From an uncultured Lachnospiraceae bacterium (GTDB taxonomy: Bacteria; Bacillota; Clostridia; Lachnospirales; Lachnospiraceae), in NCBI GenBank assembly GCA_910587935.1, contig CAJUNP010000002.1, positions 1 to 64,000 of the forward strand: DNA of 64,000 nucleotides, read 5' to 3'. The translations under genes were made by a program, and so were the position numbers. Below are positions 1 through 8,115 of the stretch, piece by piece (position 1 is the stretch's first letter; each line of letters opens with the position of its first letter). A model generated the notes under the pieces. The model saw nothing but the letters and a program-made list of their open reading frames with translations, made no database searches and was not told the origin of the DNA.

Positions 1-275
1 ATCCCGGCAAATGCAACGCTTCTGATGATAAATCGGTGCGTTACTATGACAATGATGACTGGCCTGCTCATGCCCCAGTGGGTATGTGGTTAGAGTATGG
101 ATTAGTCAATGATTTCATGCGGGAGTGGTGTCTGCGGAAAGAACAGTTGAAAAGCGGCGAAATTTCAGAGGACGAATATTTTGAGTGGAAAATCAACTGG
201 CCTGCTACGAGTAGCAGTGTTGATGAAAAAGGAAATGACAAGAAAAATAATAGTTACAAGTGGAGAAATATATAA
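1..275 (+). CDS. Unrecognised protein, 5' end outside window
   Basis: The reading frame is open to the left edge, so only the last 90 or so residues are present. The GTG at 36 could be read as a start, but it has no ribosome-binding site and the frame continues upstream of it. The visible part is acidic and Trp-rich (DDWPAHAPVGMW, later EYFEWKINWP) and ends in a Lys/Asn-rich tail. I do not recognise the family. The stop overlaps the earliest possible start of the next gene, so the two are probably co-transcribed. Its position next to the guaA 3' end suggests accessory, mobile-element cargo; that is inference. Confidence 0.5.
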   Translation, partial: PGKCNASDDKSVRYYDNDDWPAHAPVGMWLEYGLVNDFMREWCLRKEQLKSGEISEDEYFEWKINWPATSSSVDEKGNDKKNNSYKWRNI

Positions 276-322
276 AAACACACAAAAATAAAGTAGCTCA
301 TCAAATGAATAGGAGAATTGAC

Positions 323-1612
323 ATGGACTGGAATGATTTTTGTATTAAAATAGATAATTGCAATCGTTTTTTTCGAGATACGATGGACTATACTTATGAT
401 GAAGAAAAACTATTCTATAAAATAGACCAAAATGAATATGTTTATACTAAAAGTGATTTTGAAAATTTAAAGAATAGAGCATGTCAAGCTTCCTATCAAC
501 CTTATTCACTTATAACTGATTATCAGTATGAGTGCTTAGTCGATTCCCCGGAAACTGATTTCCGTAGAGGCTTTTCTATTAATTTTGAGAATAAATTAAT
601 GGCAACTTCTATTATAGATTCAGAAAATGGGATTACCTACTCATTTAGGGAAGTCTCTGACGAACTATTTTACCATATATTAGCAACCTATGAGAACGGA
701 CATATATCCTTAAAAATTCCTTACTCTATGTTTCAAAATCGTTGTGCAAATTTAGAAAATAAATCATTTTTTAATATATTGAGATTAATCATACGCCTTC
801 CTTATGCGATTTATGTTCAATGCAACAAACCTATATCTAAAGATAAAATAATCTCTTTTACTAAATCTCACTTATTTAATCTTGCATATAATTTAGATTT
901 AGTTTTAAAACCTATTACGTCACCTGACGTACTTTTCCCCAAACGTACATTTCAAAGTATACATCGAGTACATAATATTGATGAATTAATGCCACCGAAA
1001 CTTTCATATGCAAATGAGTTAACAGAACAATATTATATGGCTTTGGCTTCTTATGATCCTTTTGTAAAATTTATAGGATTTTATCATATATTAGAATACT
1101 TTTTTGAAGATGTTTACAATGAGGATTTATTAAAAAACATTCAAGATATCCTCCAACATCCGGGATTTTCATCAAAAAGGAAAAAAGATGTTATAAAATT
1201 AATTGATACTATAAAAAAGAAAAATCACCAAAACAAAGAAGATTTCCAAGGCTCAGAATTAGAAGCACTAGAATTAACTATCAGAAAATATATTAATTTA
1301 TCAGAACTTATACAGGATTTATCATCATATGATTCCGCTATCATAGACTATTACTTCAACCACGAAATCACCTTCTCTAAAGGTGATTCTGTAAACTTGC
1401 GTGATTTATCAAATGATAAACTACCTAAAAAATTAGCCGCGCGAATATATAAAACGCGTAATGCTTTAGTCCACAATAAATCCAATGAAACACGTTTATC
1501 AGAGCGTGGTCTATACAAGCCATTTAAAGATAAAGAAGAATTATCCAAAGAAATTCCACTAATGAGATTTTTAGCTGAATCAATAATTGTCAATTCATCT
1601 GAACCTTTATAA
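323..1612 (+). CDS. HEPN-motif protein, possible defence or abortive-infection RNase
   Basis: The frame is open from a GTG at 260, but AGGAG at 311-315 sits 7 nt before the ATG at 323, which I take as the start (429 residues). No signal peptide or membrane segment is visible. The N-terminal two thirds is not recognised. The C-terminal third is helical in character, with FYHILEYFFE and then KTRNALVH, which fits the R-N-x3-H catalytic motif of HEPN ribonuclease domains as found in ApeA-like and other abortive-infection proteins. It is strikingly AT-rich, with many ATA and TTA codons, unlike the genes from guaA onward, which points to horizontal origin. The RNase and defence roles are inferred from the motif and context only. 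Confidence 0.55.
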   Translation: MDWNDFCIKIDNCNRFFRDTMDYTYDEEKLFYKIDQNEYVYTKSDFENLKNRACQASYQPYSLITDYQYECLVDSPETDFRRGFSINFENKLMATSIIDSENGITYSFREVSDELFYHILATYENGHISLKIPYSMFQNRCANLENKSFFNILRLIIRLPYAIYVQCNKPISKDKIISFTKSHLFNLAYNLDLVLKPITSPDVLFPKRTFQSIHRVHNIDELMPPKLSYANELTEQYYMALASYDPFVKFIGFYHILEYFFEDVYNEDLLKNIQDILQHPGFSSKRKKDVIKLIDTIKKKNHQNKEDFQGSELEALELTIRKYINLSELIQDLSSYDSAIIDYYFNHEITFSKGDSVNLRDLSNDKLPKKLAARIYKTRNALVHNKSNETRLSERGLYKPFKDKEELSKEIPLMRFLAESIIVNSSEPL

Positions 1613-1655
1613 AATAATAATCAAGATATAGGTATCAAAAAGGTATCACGCCCCA

Positions 1656-1698
1656 AATCAAAAGCCGGAAAGTCCGCTGTTTATGCGGCTTCCCGGCT
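1656..1698 (-). terminator. Likely guaA terminator
   Basis: An imperfect inverted repeat pairs 1663-1677 with 1685-1698 around a 7-nt loop. On the minus strand it is followed by TTTTGATTT. It begins about 10 bp after the guaA stop. The T-tract is interrupted, so strength is uncertain. Confidence 0.6.
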
Positions 1699-1707
1699 CT
1701 CTGTTTA

Positions 1708-3249
1708 CTACTCGAACTCAATCGTCCCCGGCGGCTTAGAAGTACAATCATAAAGTACCCTGTTAACCCCCTTCACCTCGTTCACAATCCGGTTCGTCAC
1801 CTTTCCCAGAACATCCCAAGGAAGCTGTGCCGCCTCTGCCGTCATAAAGTCAGACGTTGTCACGGCACGCAGTGCAACGGCATAATCATAAGTCCTCTCA
1901 TCCCCCATGCACCCCACGGAGCGCATATTCGTAATCGCAGCAAAATACTGCCCCAGTTCTTTATCAATCCCGGCTTTGGCGATCTCCTCACGATAAATAT
2001 AATCCGCCTCCTGCACGATCCGAACCTTGTCCGGCGTCACTTCACCAATAATCCGAATACCAAGTCCCGGTCCCGGAAACGGCTGACGGAACACAAGATA
2101 ATCCGGAATTCCAAGCTCCAGGCCGGCTTTCCGCACTTCATCCTTAAACAAAAGCCTAAGCGGCTCCACAATTTCCTTAAAATCAACATAGTCCGGCAAA
2201 CCACCCACATTATGATGGGACTTGATCACGGCGCTTTTTCCCAGACCGCTTTCAATCACATCCGGATAAATCGTACCCTGCACCAGAAAATCCACCGCAC
2301 CGATTTTCTTTGACTCTTCTTCAAAAACACGGATAAATTCTTCTCCGATAATTTTACGTTTTGCCTCCGGCTCCGTCACCCCGGCAAGTTTACCATAAAA
2401 ACGTTCCTGTGCATTCACACGCACAAAATTCAAGTCATACGGACCTTCGGGTCCGAATACCGCCTCTACTTCGTCTCCCTCGTTTTTTCGAAGAAGGCCG
2501 TGGTCCACAAATACGCATGTTAACTGCTTTCCTACAGCTTTTGATAAAAGCACCGCCGCTACCGAAGAGTCTACCCCGCCGGAAAGAGCACAGAGCACCT
2601 TGCCGCCGCCGATCCGTTCCCGTAAATCCCGGATGGCGCTTTCCACAAAAGAATCCATTTTCCAGTCGCCCCTACATTCGCAGATATTCATAACAAAATT
2701 GCGAAGCATGGTAATACCTTCCTGGGTATGCATTACCTCGGGATGAAACTGAACCGCATACAGTCCTTTTTCTGCATTCTCCATGCCCGCCACGGGACAG
2801 ACCGGCGTATGTGCCGTTACCACAAAACCTTCCGGGACGCTTTCAATATAATCGGTGTGACTCATCCAGCAAACCGTTTTGGAGGAAACGCCCTTGAAAA
2901 TTGCTTTTGCCGTATCGACTTCAACCTCTGTCTTACCGTATTCGCTGACAGGCGCTGTAGCCACCCTGCCGCCAAACACATGCGCCATCAGCTGAGAACC
3001 GTAGCAAATCCCCAGAACCGGCACGCCAAGTTCAAAAACGGCTTTGTCGCAAAGCGGAGAGTCCTCGCCGTATACGCTGTTAGGTCCCCCCGTAAAAATA
3101 ATGCCTTTCGGATTCATCGCCTTTATTTTATCCGGGCTTAAACTATAGGGATGTACCTCACAGTAAACGTTACACTCCCTGACCCTTCTGGCAATCAACT
3201 GATTGTATTGCCCGCCAAAATCCAGAACAATTATTATTTCCTTATCCAT
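1708..3249 (-). CDS. guaA: GMP synthase (glutamine-hydrolysing)
   Basis: It converts XMP, ATP and glutamine to GMP in cytosolic purine synthesis. The class I glutamine amidotransferase domain is N-terminal: nucleophile Cys82 in GICYGSQ, with His169 and Glu171 in QFHPEV. The ATP-pyrophosphatase domain follows with the P-loop SGGVDSS at 223-229, and the C-terminal dimerisation domain ends in KPPGTIEFE. I chose the ATG at 3247-3249 (513 residues, normal length) because GGGAG lies 10 nt upstream; a more upstream in-frame start at 3273 has no such site. It is transcribed alone from a near-consensus promoter. No purine riboswitch is seen in its short leader. Its 3' end is a known integration site for genomic islands, and AT-rich foreign-looking DNA lies directly beyond it. 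Confidence 0.97.
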   Translation of the reverse strand: MDKEIIIVLDFGGQYNQLIARRVRECNVYCEVHPYSLSPDKIKAMNPKGIIFTGGPNSVYGEDSPLCDKAVFELGVPVLGICYGSQLMAHVFGGRVATAPVSEYGKTEVEVDTAKAIFKGVSSKTVCWMSHTDYIESVPEGFVVTAHTPVCPVAGMENAEKGLYAVQFHPEVMHTQEGITMLRNFVMNICECRGDWKMDSFVESAIRDLRERIGGGKVLCALSGGVDSSVAAVLLSKAVGKQLTCVFVDHGLLRKNEGDEVEAVFGPEGPYDLNFVRVNAQERFYGKLAGVTEPEAKRKIIGEEFIRVFEEESKKIGAVDFLVQGTIYPDVIESGLGKSAVIKSHHNVGGLPDYVDFKEIVEPLRLLFKDEVRKAGLELGIPDYLVFRQPFPGPGLGIRIIGEVTPDKVRIVQEADYIYREEIAKAGIDKELGQYFAAITNMRSVGCMGDERTYDYAVALRAVTTSDFMTAEAAQLPWDVLGKVTNRIVNEVKGVNRVLYDCTSKPPGTIEFE

Positions 3250-3302
3250 TGTAAAAATTCTCCCGCTGTTCATGTTCTATGACATAGTTTCTCATGTTTT
3301 CA

Positions 3303-3332
3303 ATTATATGCTATAGAGCATAAGCTTGTCAA
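3303..3332 (-). promoter_or_regulatory. guaA promoter (sigma-A type)
   Basis: On the minus strand the -35 TTGACA (3327-3332) and -10 TATAAT (3303-3308) are both perfect consensus, separated by 18 bp. The leader to the guaA start is about 50 nt. Confidence 0.8.
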
Positions 3333-3413
3333 AACAAAAAACACCGGAAAGCCAGGTATTAAAAAAGTGCAAAACAAAATAGGCTGTTTCGCACTTTTCC
3401 GCCTTCATTCATG

Positions 3414-3671
3414 TTATCGATGCTCCAAATGCAGATATTTCTCTCTGGTTGCCAGTCCGCCCCGAATATGTCTTTCTGATTTGTTCACATCAAGAACCTT
3501 CCTTGCCTGCTTCGCAAGCGCAGGATTTACCTGCATAAGGCGGTCTGTTACATCTTTATGTACCGTACTTTTGCTGATGCCAAATTCCTTTGCCGTCTGC
3601 CTGACTGTAGCATTGTTTTCAATAATATAATTGGCGATACTGATAGCACGCTCCTCAATATAATCTTTCAA
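3414..3671 (-). CDS. spoIIID: Sporulation transcription factor SpoIIID
   Basis: This is a small DNA-binding regulator of mother-cell genes during sporulation. The 85 residues match the family's usual length. The helix-turn-helix covers about residues 20-45 (TVRQTAKEFGISKSTVHKDV) and is followed by the conserved basic tail with RHIRGGLATREKY. The start is TTG, with GAGGGG about 7 nt upstream. A candidate SigE promoter precedes it, which agrees with its known expression in the mother cell. It stands alone, diverging from the DUF3842 gene. Confidence 0.95.
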   Translation of the reverse strand: MKDYIEERAISIANYIIENNATVRQTAKEFGISKSTVHKDVTDRLMQVNPALAKQARKVLDVNKSERHIRGGLATREKYLHLEHR

Positions 3672-3698
3672 AAGGAACCCCTCAGAATACTTTTTTAC

Positions 3699-3727
3699 AT
3701 TGTATGTGATTTTCTGAAGGGTTATGA
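3699..3727 (-). promoter_or_regulatory. Candidate SigE promoter of spoIIID
   Basis: Minus strand: TCATAAC (3721-3727), 14 bp, then CATACAAT (3699-3706). The -10 is an exact match to the Bacillus/Clostridium SigE consensus CATACANT and the spacing is canonical. It lies about 30 bp before the spoIIID start. Confidence 0.75.
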
Positions 3728-3745
3728 CTGGCTATTCCGATAATC

Positions 3746-3774
3746 TTGCACTTTGCCCTGCAATCCTGTAAAAT
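3746..3774 (+). promoter_or_regulatory. Promoter of the DUF3842 gene
   Basis: TTGCAC (3746-3751), 17 bp, TAAAAT (3769-3774), followed by AAGGAG and the ATG at 3813. It diverges from the spoIIID promoter. Confidence 0.6.
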
Positions 3775-3812
3775 GAAATCAGCAATCAGGAACCATACAA
3801 GGAGAATCGAAT

Positions 3813-4250
3813 ATGAAAATCATCGTAATAGACGGACAAGGCGGTAAAATGGGCAGCCTGCTTATAGAAAATCTCAAAAACGCGCCGTTGTTTCAAAAAA
3901 ATAATGGCAGGCAGACACTTCCCGTGCTGCTTGCCATCGGTACGAACAGTATCGCTACCGCCTCCATGCTGCGTGCCGGTGCGGATGCCGGTGCAACGGG
4001 AGAAAATCCCGTGCTTGTGAACTGCAAAGACGCGGATATTATCGCAGGTCCTATCGGAATACTTGCCGCGGATTCCCTTTTAGGAGAGATTACCCCTGCC
4101 ATGGCTGTTGCAATCGGACAAAGCGCCGCTCAAAAAGTACTTCTTCCGGTTAACAAATGCCGTCATCACGTTGTAGGCGTTCAGGAACTTCCCCTGCTGA
4201 AGCAGGTAACACTGGCGGTGGAATTCATAGAACAATATTGTAAAAATTGA
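3813..4250 (+). CDS. DUF3842 family protein
   Basis: A 145-residue soluble protein starting MKIIVIDGQGGKMG, which resembles the beta1-glycine loop of a Rossmann-like nucleotide-binding fold. Conserved-looking blocks include GTNSIATASMLRAGAD, ATGENP and GPIGILAADSLLGEITP. I recognise it as the DUF3842 family, common in Clostridia and of unknown function. The start is supported by AAGGAG upstream of the ATG. It is a single-gene unit, convergent with the NlpC/P60 gene. No partner gene suggests its job. Confidence 0.8.
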   Translation: MKIIVIDGQGGKMGSLLIENLKNAPLFQKNNGRQTLPVLLAIGTNSIATASMLRAGADAGATGENPVLVNCKDADIIAGPIGILAADSLLGEITPAMAVAIGQSAAQKVLLPVNKCRHHVVGVQELPLLKQVTLAVEFIEQYCKN

Positions 4251-4274
4251 TCCCCTGCCGCGTACATACTTCGC

Positions 4275-5429
4275 TTATATAATTCTCCGTACACTTATTA
4301 TAGGGCGGTATTCGGCGTTGCTGATCTTAATTCCACTGCTCGGTGTACTGGCATGAACGATCTTACCTCCCCCTATGTAGATTCCCACATGCCCTTCATA
4401 ACATACAATATCCCCCGGCTGTGCATTGGCATAATCCACACCCGTGCCGGAACTCCTCTGGGAATAAGAAGTTCTGGGAAGCGAATAACCAAAATCCGCA
4501 TATACGCGGTATGTAAAACCGGAACAATCGGCTCCGTTCGTTAGACTCGTTCCCCCGCTGACATAGGGACAACCCACGTACTGACATGCATAATTGGCAA
4601 TCTGTTTGCCCAGTTCCGAACCGGTGGCATTGGTAATAATAGTTGCCGTATTGGTATTTCCGGTGGTTTTCGATGCATTTTTCGCAGCCAGTTTCTTCCG
4701 TTCCTCTTCTTTTAATTTGGCAATCTTCTTCTCGTCTTCCTTAATCTTGGCTTTATAGGTAGCAGCTTCCTGTTTTGCTTTGGCAATCTGCACTTCATAA
4801 TCTGCGGACTGTGCCTTTTTCTGATCCAACAGCGTATTTAAATACGCCTGCTGAACCTCCATCTCCGCCTTCTGGGTATTAAGCGCTTCTCTTTCACACT
4901 CCAGATTCACACGAAGCGCCTCCACCTGAAGGGTAAATGCCTGATATTCTTCCAGCTTCTGCCGGTCATATTCGTACACCTGCTCCACGTACTCCGCCTT
5001 GTTCAGCAGATCGGACATGCTCTCAGCCTCAAAAAGAATAGACAGATAACTGGTATCGCCGTTTTCATACATATACTGGATTCTGATCTTCATGGCTTCG
5101 TATTGTTCCTGCTCCGTAGCCACCGCAGCGTCATACTCTGCCTGCGCCGTCACAATCTCTTCTTCCTTAACGGCAATATCATCCTCCAGGATTCCGATAC
5201 TGGTCAGCATATTCAAAAGCTCCGCATCCAGATCATTAATTTCTTCTTCCAGAATATCCTGTTCGTCTTCCAGGGAAGAAATATTTTCATTGACCTGATC
5301 CAGATTTTGCTGCTGATCCCGAATCTCCTGCTGTATTTCGCTGATCGAAGATGCGCTTACCGGCACAAGGATTGAGCAAAATACAAATCCCATAACCAGA
5401 AGACAGATCCACCGTTTCATTCTTTTCAT
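4275..5429 (-). CDS. Secreted coiled-coil NlpC/P60 peptidoglycan hydrolase
   Basis: A 384-residue exported cell-wall endopeptidase built like CwlO or PcsB-type hydrolases. A signal peptide covers residues 1-26 (cut near VSA-SSI). A long coiled coil runs over about 28-245, a Ser/Thr/Asn-rich linker follows, and the NlpC/P60 domain covers about 270-384. Catalytic residues visible are Cys302 in ADCSGF, His347 in GHVGIYIG and His359 in IVHAS. Family members cut D-Glu-diaminopimelate bonds, and the coiled coil often answers to FtsEX; no ftsEX is nearby. GAAAGG lies 8 nt before the ATG. It follows asnS by 28 bp and is probably in the same transcript. Confidence 0.9.
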   Translation of the reverse strand: MKRMKRWICLLVMGFVFCSILVPVSASSISEIQQEIRDQQQNLDQVNENISSLEDEQDILEEEINDLDAELLNMLTSIGILEDDIAVKEEEIVTAQAEYDAAVATEQEQYEAMKIRIQYMYENGDTSYLSILFEAESMSDLLNKAEYVEQVYEYDRQKLEEYQAFTLQVEALRVNLECEREALNTQKAEMEVQQAYLNTLLDQKKAQSADYEVQIAKAKQEAATYKAKIKEDEKKIAKLKEEERKKLAAKNASKTTGNTNTATIITNATGSELGKQIANYACQYVGCPYVSGGTSLTNGADCSGFTYRVYADFGYSLPRTSYSQRSSGTGVDYANAQPGDIVCYEGHVGIYIGGGKIVHASTPSSGIKISNAEYRPIISVRRII

Positions 5430-5457
5430 ACGTAAAACCTTTCAATTGCCGAATTGT

Positions 5458-6849
5458 TTATAAATCACAATTTTTTACGGTACGCGGGAACGGAATTACG
5501 TCGCGTATATTCCCCATTCCCGTCAGATACATGACACAGCGCTCAAAACCAAGCCCAAAGCCCGCGTGTCTGACCGAACCATACCTGCGCAGATCAAGAT
5601 AGAAATCATAATCTTCCTTGTTCAGTCCCATTTCTTCCATTCTGGCTTCCAATACCGCAAGCTTATCTTCTCTCTGGCTTCCTCCTATAATCTCACCGAT
5701 TCCGGGAACCAGGCAGTCCATTGCCGCCACGGTTTTGCCGTCCTCATTCAGCTTCATATAAAAGGCCTTTATTTCTTTCGGATAATCAGTCACAAAAACA
5801 GGACGCTTAAATTCCTTTTCCGTCAGAAAACGCTCATGCTCCGTCTGCAGATCGCATCCCCAGAAAACCTTATATTCAAATTCATCATTATGCTGCTCCA
5901 GAATTTTGATTGCATCCGTATAGGTTACATGTCCGAAATCGGATTTGAGCACATGATTTAACCGGTCTATTAATCCTTTATCAACAAACTGGTTAAAGAA
6001 TGCCATCTCTTCCCTGGCATTCTCCAGCACGTACCGGATAATATGCTTTAACATTGCCTCTGCCAGAACCATATCATCCCTCAGATCCGCAAACGCCATT
6101 TCCGGTTCAATCATCCAGAATTCCGCGGCATGGCGGGTGGTGTTGGAGTTTTCGGCACGGAACGTAGGTCCGAAGGTATATACGTTCTTAAAAGCAAACG
6201 CATAGGTTTCCACATTCAGCTGCCCGCTGACGGTCAGATTCGTGGCTTTTCCGAAAAAATCCTGGCTGTAATCGATACTTCCGTCCTGATTTTTGGGAAT
6301 GTCTTTAAGATCCATGGTAGTCACCTGGAACATTTCGCCGGCGCCCTCGCAGTCGCTTCCCGTAATCAGAGGCGTATGCACATAGACAAATCCTCTCTCC
6401 ATAAAGAAAGTATGAATCGCATAGGCAATCAGAGAACGCACCCGGAAAACGGCCTGAAAGGTATTGGTCCGGGGACGCAGATGAGAAATAGTCCTGAGAT
6501 ATTCAAAGCTGTGCCGCTTTTTCTGCAAAGGATAATCGGAAGTAGACGCGCCTTCTACAAACACCTCCTCCGCCTGGATTTCAAAAGGCTGCTTTGCATC
6601 CGGCGTCGCAACCAGTGTTCCCGTCACGACAATGGCGGAACCTACGTTTAATTTGCTGATAACCGCAAAATTCTCCAGTGTATCGCTGTATACGGCCTGC
6701 AAAGGTTCAAAAAACGTTCCGTCGTTAATTACAATAAATCCAAAGGTTTTGGAATCGCGGATGCTTCTCACCCATCCGCCTACGGTAATTTTCTTTCCAA
6801 TATAGCTTTCTTTCTCCCGGTATAAATCTCTGATGTCCGTCAAATTCAT
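5458..6849 (-). CDS. asnS: Asparaginyl-tRNA synthetase
   Basis: It charges tRNA-Asn with asparagine. The N-terminal OB-fold anticodon-binding domain (about 1-110, with GGWVRSIRDSKTFGFIVIND) is followed by the class II catalytic core. Motif 2 is FRAENSNTTRHAAEFWMIEPE and motif 3 includes GFGLGFERCVMYLTG near the C-terminus. Length (463) is typical. AGGGAG precedes the ATG. It starts 18 bp after the trigger-factor-like lipoprotein gene, so there is no room for its own T-box leader and it is probably co-transcribed. Confidence 0.97.
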   Translation of the reverse strand: MNLTDIRDLYREKESYIGKKITVGGWVRSIRDSKTFGFIVINDGTFFEPLQAVYSDTLENFAVISKLNVGSAIVVTGTLVATPDAKQPFEIQAEEVFVEGASTSDYPLQKKRHSFEYLRTISHLRPRTNTFQAVFRVRSLIAYAIHTFFMERGFVYVHTPLITGSDCEGAGEMFQVTTMDLKDIPKNQDGSIDYSQDFFGKATNLTVSGQLNVETYAFAFKNVYTFGPTFRAENSNTTRHAAEFWMIEPEMAFADLRDDMVLAEAMLKHIIRYVLENAREEMAFFNQFVDKGLIDRLNHVLKSDFGHVTYTDAIKILEQHNDEFEYKVFWGCDLQTEHERFLTEKEFKRPVFVTDYPKEIKAFYMKLNEDGKTVAAMDCLVPGIGEIIGGSQREDKLAVLEARMEEMGLNKEDYDFYLDLRRYGSVRHAGFGLGFERCVMYLTGMGNIRDVIPFPRTVKNCDL

Positions 6850-6867
6850 AATTCTGTTCTCCCTCTA

Positions 6868-7971
6868 TTATTCCGCCTGAACCACTGCGTTTTCTATCAA
6901 ATAGTCGATAACCTTATCAAACATAAAGAAATCCCTGTAATCTTCCTTATCCGTATCGCCCAAAAGCTCCTCTACGGAAGATAAACCGTAATCCTCCACG
7001 TATTTCTGCAGCTGTTCATCCATCTCTTCGTCTGTTACCGTAAGATTTTCCGCGTTGGCAATTGCCTGGAACGCAAGTCCCTGTTTAGCGGAATCCTCCC
7101 CGAACTGCGCGGAAATCATAACGGAATCCATACCGTAAAGCATATTGGTATAAGAATCCACATCATATCCGTACGAAGCTGCCGCAGTCGTCATATTTTG
7201 CAGAATATTCTGGGTATATTTGTTAATCAGCGCTTCCGGCACCTTTATAAAAGTGGTATTCTTCAGCAAAGCTTCGATCACGGCATTTTCCAGACGGATA
7301 TCATAATCGGACTGCGCCTGCGTCAAAAGCTGGTCGTATACGTACTGATTCAATTCGTCTACATTGGAAAAATTCTCGTTTGCCATGGCAAGTACCGCTT
7401 CGTCAGAAATCTCAGGCGCAATATAGATAACCGTTACGGTAAACACAACTTCCTTTCCCGACATATCGGGATTGGGATCATACGGATCGGGAAACGTCAG
7501 GTTCAAATCTACCGTCTCTCCCGGCGTCACACCGATCAGACCGTCTTCAAATCCGGCAATATACTGGCCGGAACCGATCTTTAAAAAGGTTCCTTCGGAA
7601 GTACCTCCGCTAAACGCTTCCCCATCCATGGTTCCCACATAGGAAATATAAACCTGGTCGCCGTCTTCTACGGCCCTGTCTTTAATCCCGGCTTCCTCGG
7701 TAATCCCGTTATAGAATATATTCTCCACATACGCCTGCTGCTGCGCTTCGTCCACGGAGGGTTCCGGCACCGTTACCTCCAGCCCCTTATACTCACCAAG
7801 AGTAACAAGCGCATCCACATCAAAATCCTTTAACGTCACGTTGTCCGTATTCGTACCTTCGCTTTCACTCGAATCCGGCGTCTCTTCTTTCTTATCTTCC
7901 TTATCGCCGCAGCCCGCCAGCATAAATACCGCGATCACAGCCGCCAGCAATACAATGAATCTCTTTTTCAT
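6868..7971 (-). CDS. Trigger-factor-like FKBP lipoprotein (extracellular foldase)
   Basis: A 367-residue lipoprotein: signal peptide with lipobox LAGC, so Cys21 is the lipidated residue, then an acidic Ser/Glu linker. An FKBP-type peptidyl-prolyl isomerase domain covers about 100-190 (GDQVYISYVGTMDGEAFSGG, FEDGLIGVTPGE), and a helical region at about 195-360 resembles the trigger factor C-terminal chaperone domain. The ribosome-binding N-terminal domain of true trigger factor is absent. It probably assists folding of secreted proteins outside the membrane, by analogy with PrsA. The start is supported by GGAGG 7 nt upstream. It leads the asnS-NlpC/P60 cluster. Confidence 0.88.
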   Translation of the reverse strand: MKKRFIVLLAAVIAVFMLAGCGDKEDKKEETPDSSESEGTNTDNVTLKDFDVDALVTLGEYKGLEVTVPEPSVDEAQQQAYVENIFYNGITEEAGIKDRAVEDGDQVYISYVGTMDGEAFSGGTSEGTFLKIGSGQYIAGFEDGLIGVTPGETVDLNLTFPDPYDPNPDMSGKEVVFTVTVIYIAPEISDEAVLAMANENFSNVDELNQYVYDQLLTQAQSDYDIRLENAVIEALLKNTTFIKVPEALINKYTQNILQNMTTAAASYGYDVDSYTNMLYGMDSVMISAQFGEDSAKQGLAFQAIANAENLTVTDEEMDEQLQKYVEDYGLSSVEELLGDTDKEDYRDFFMFDKVIDYLIENAVVQAE

Positions 7972-8115
7972 AAAAAATCCTCCATTAGTTTTACAGTTCC
8001 CTGTTTGTCTGATCCCTTTTTGTGAGTCTTTTACATTTATACCACAAAATCACGGCATAGGAAAGTCACTTTGCCATATTTTAAAAAGAATTCATAATCT
8101 TTTCACAGATCCGGA

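Noticed and set aside
3250..3332. Purine riboswitch before guaA
   Set aside because: The leader is only about 50 nt and shows no three-stem junction or conserved loop bases.
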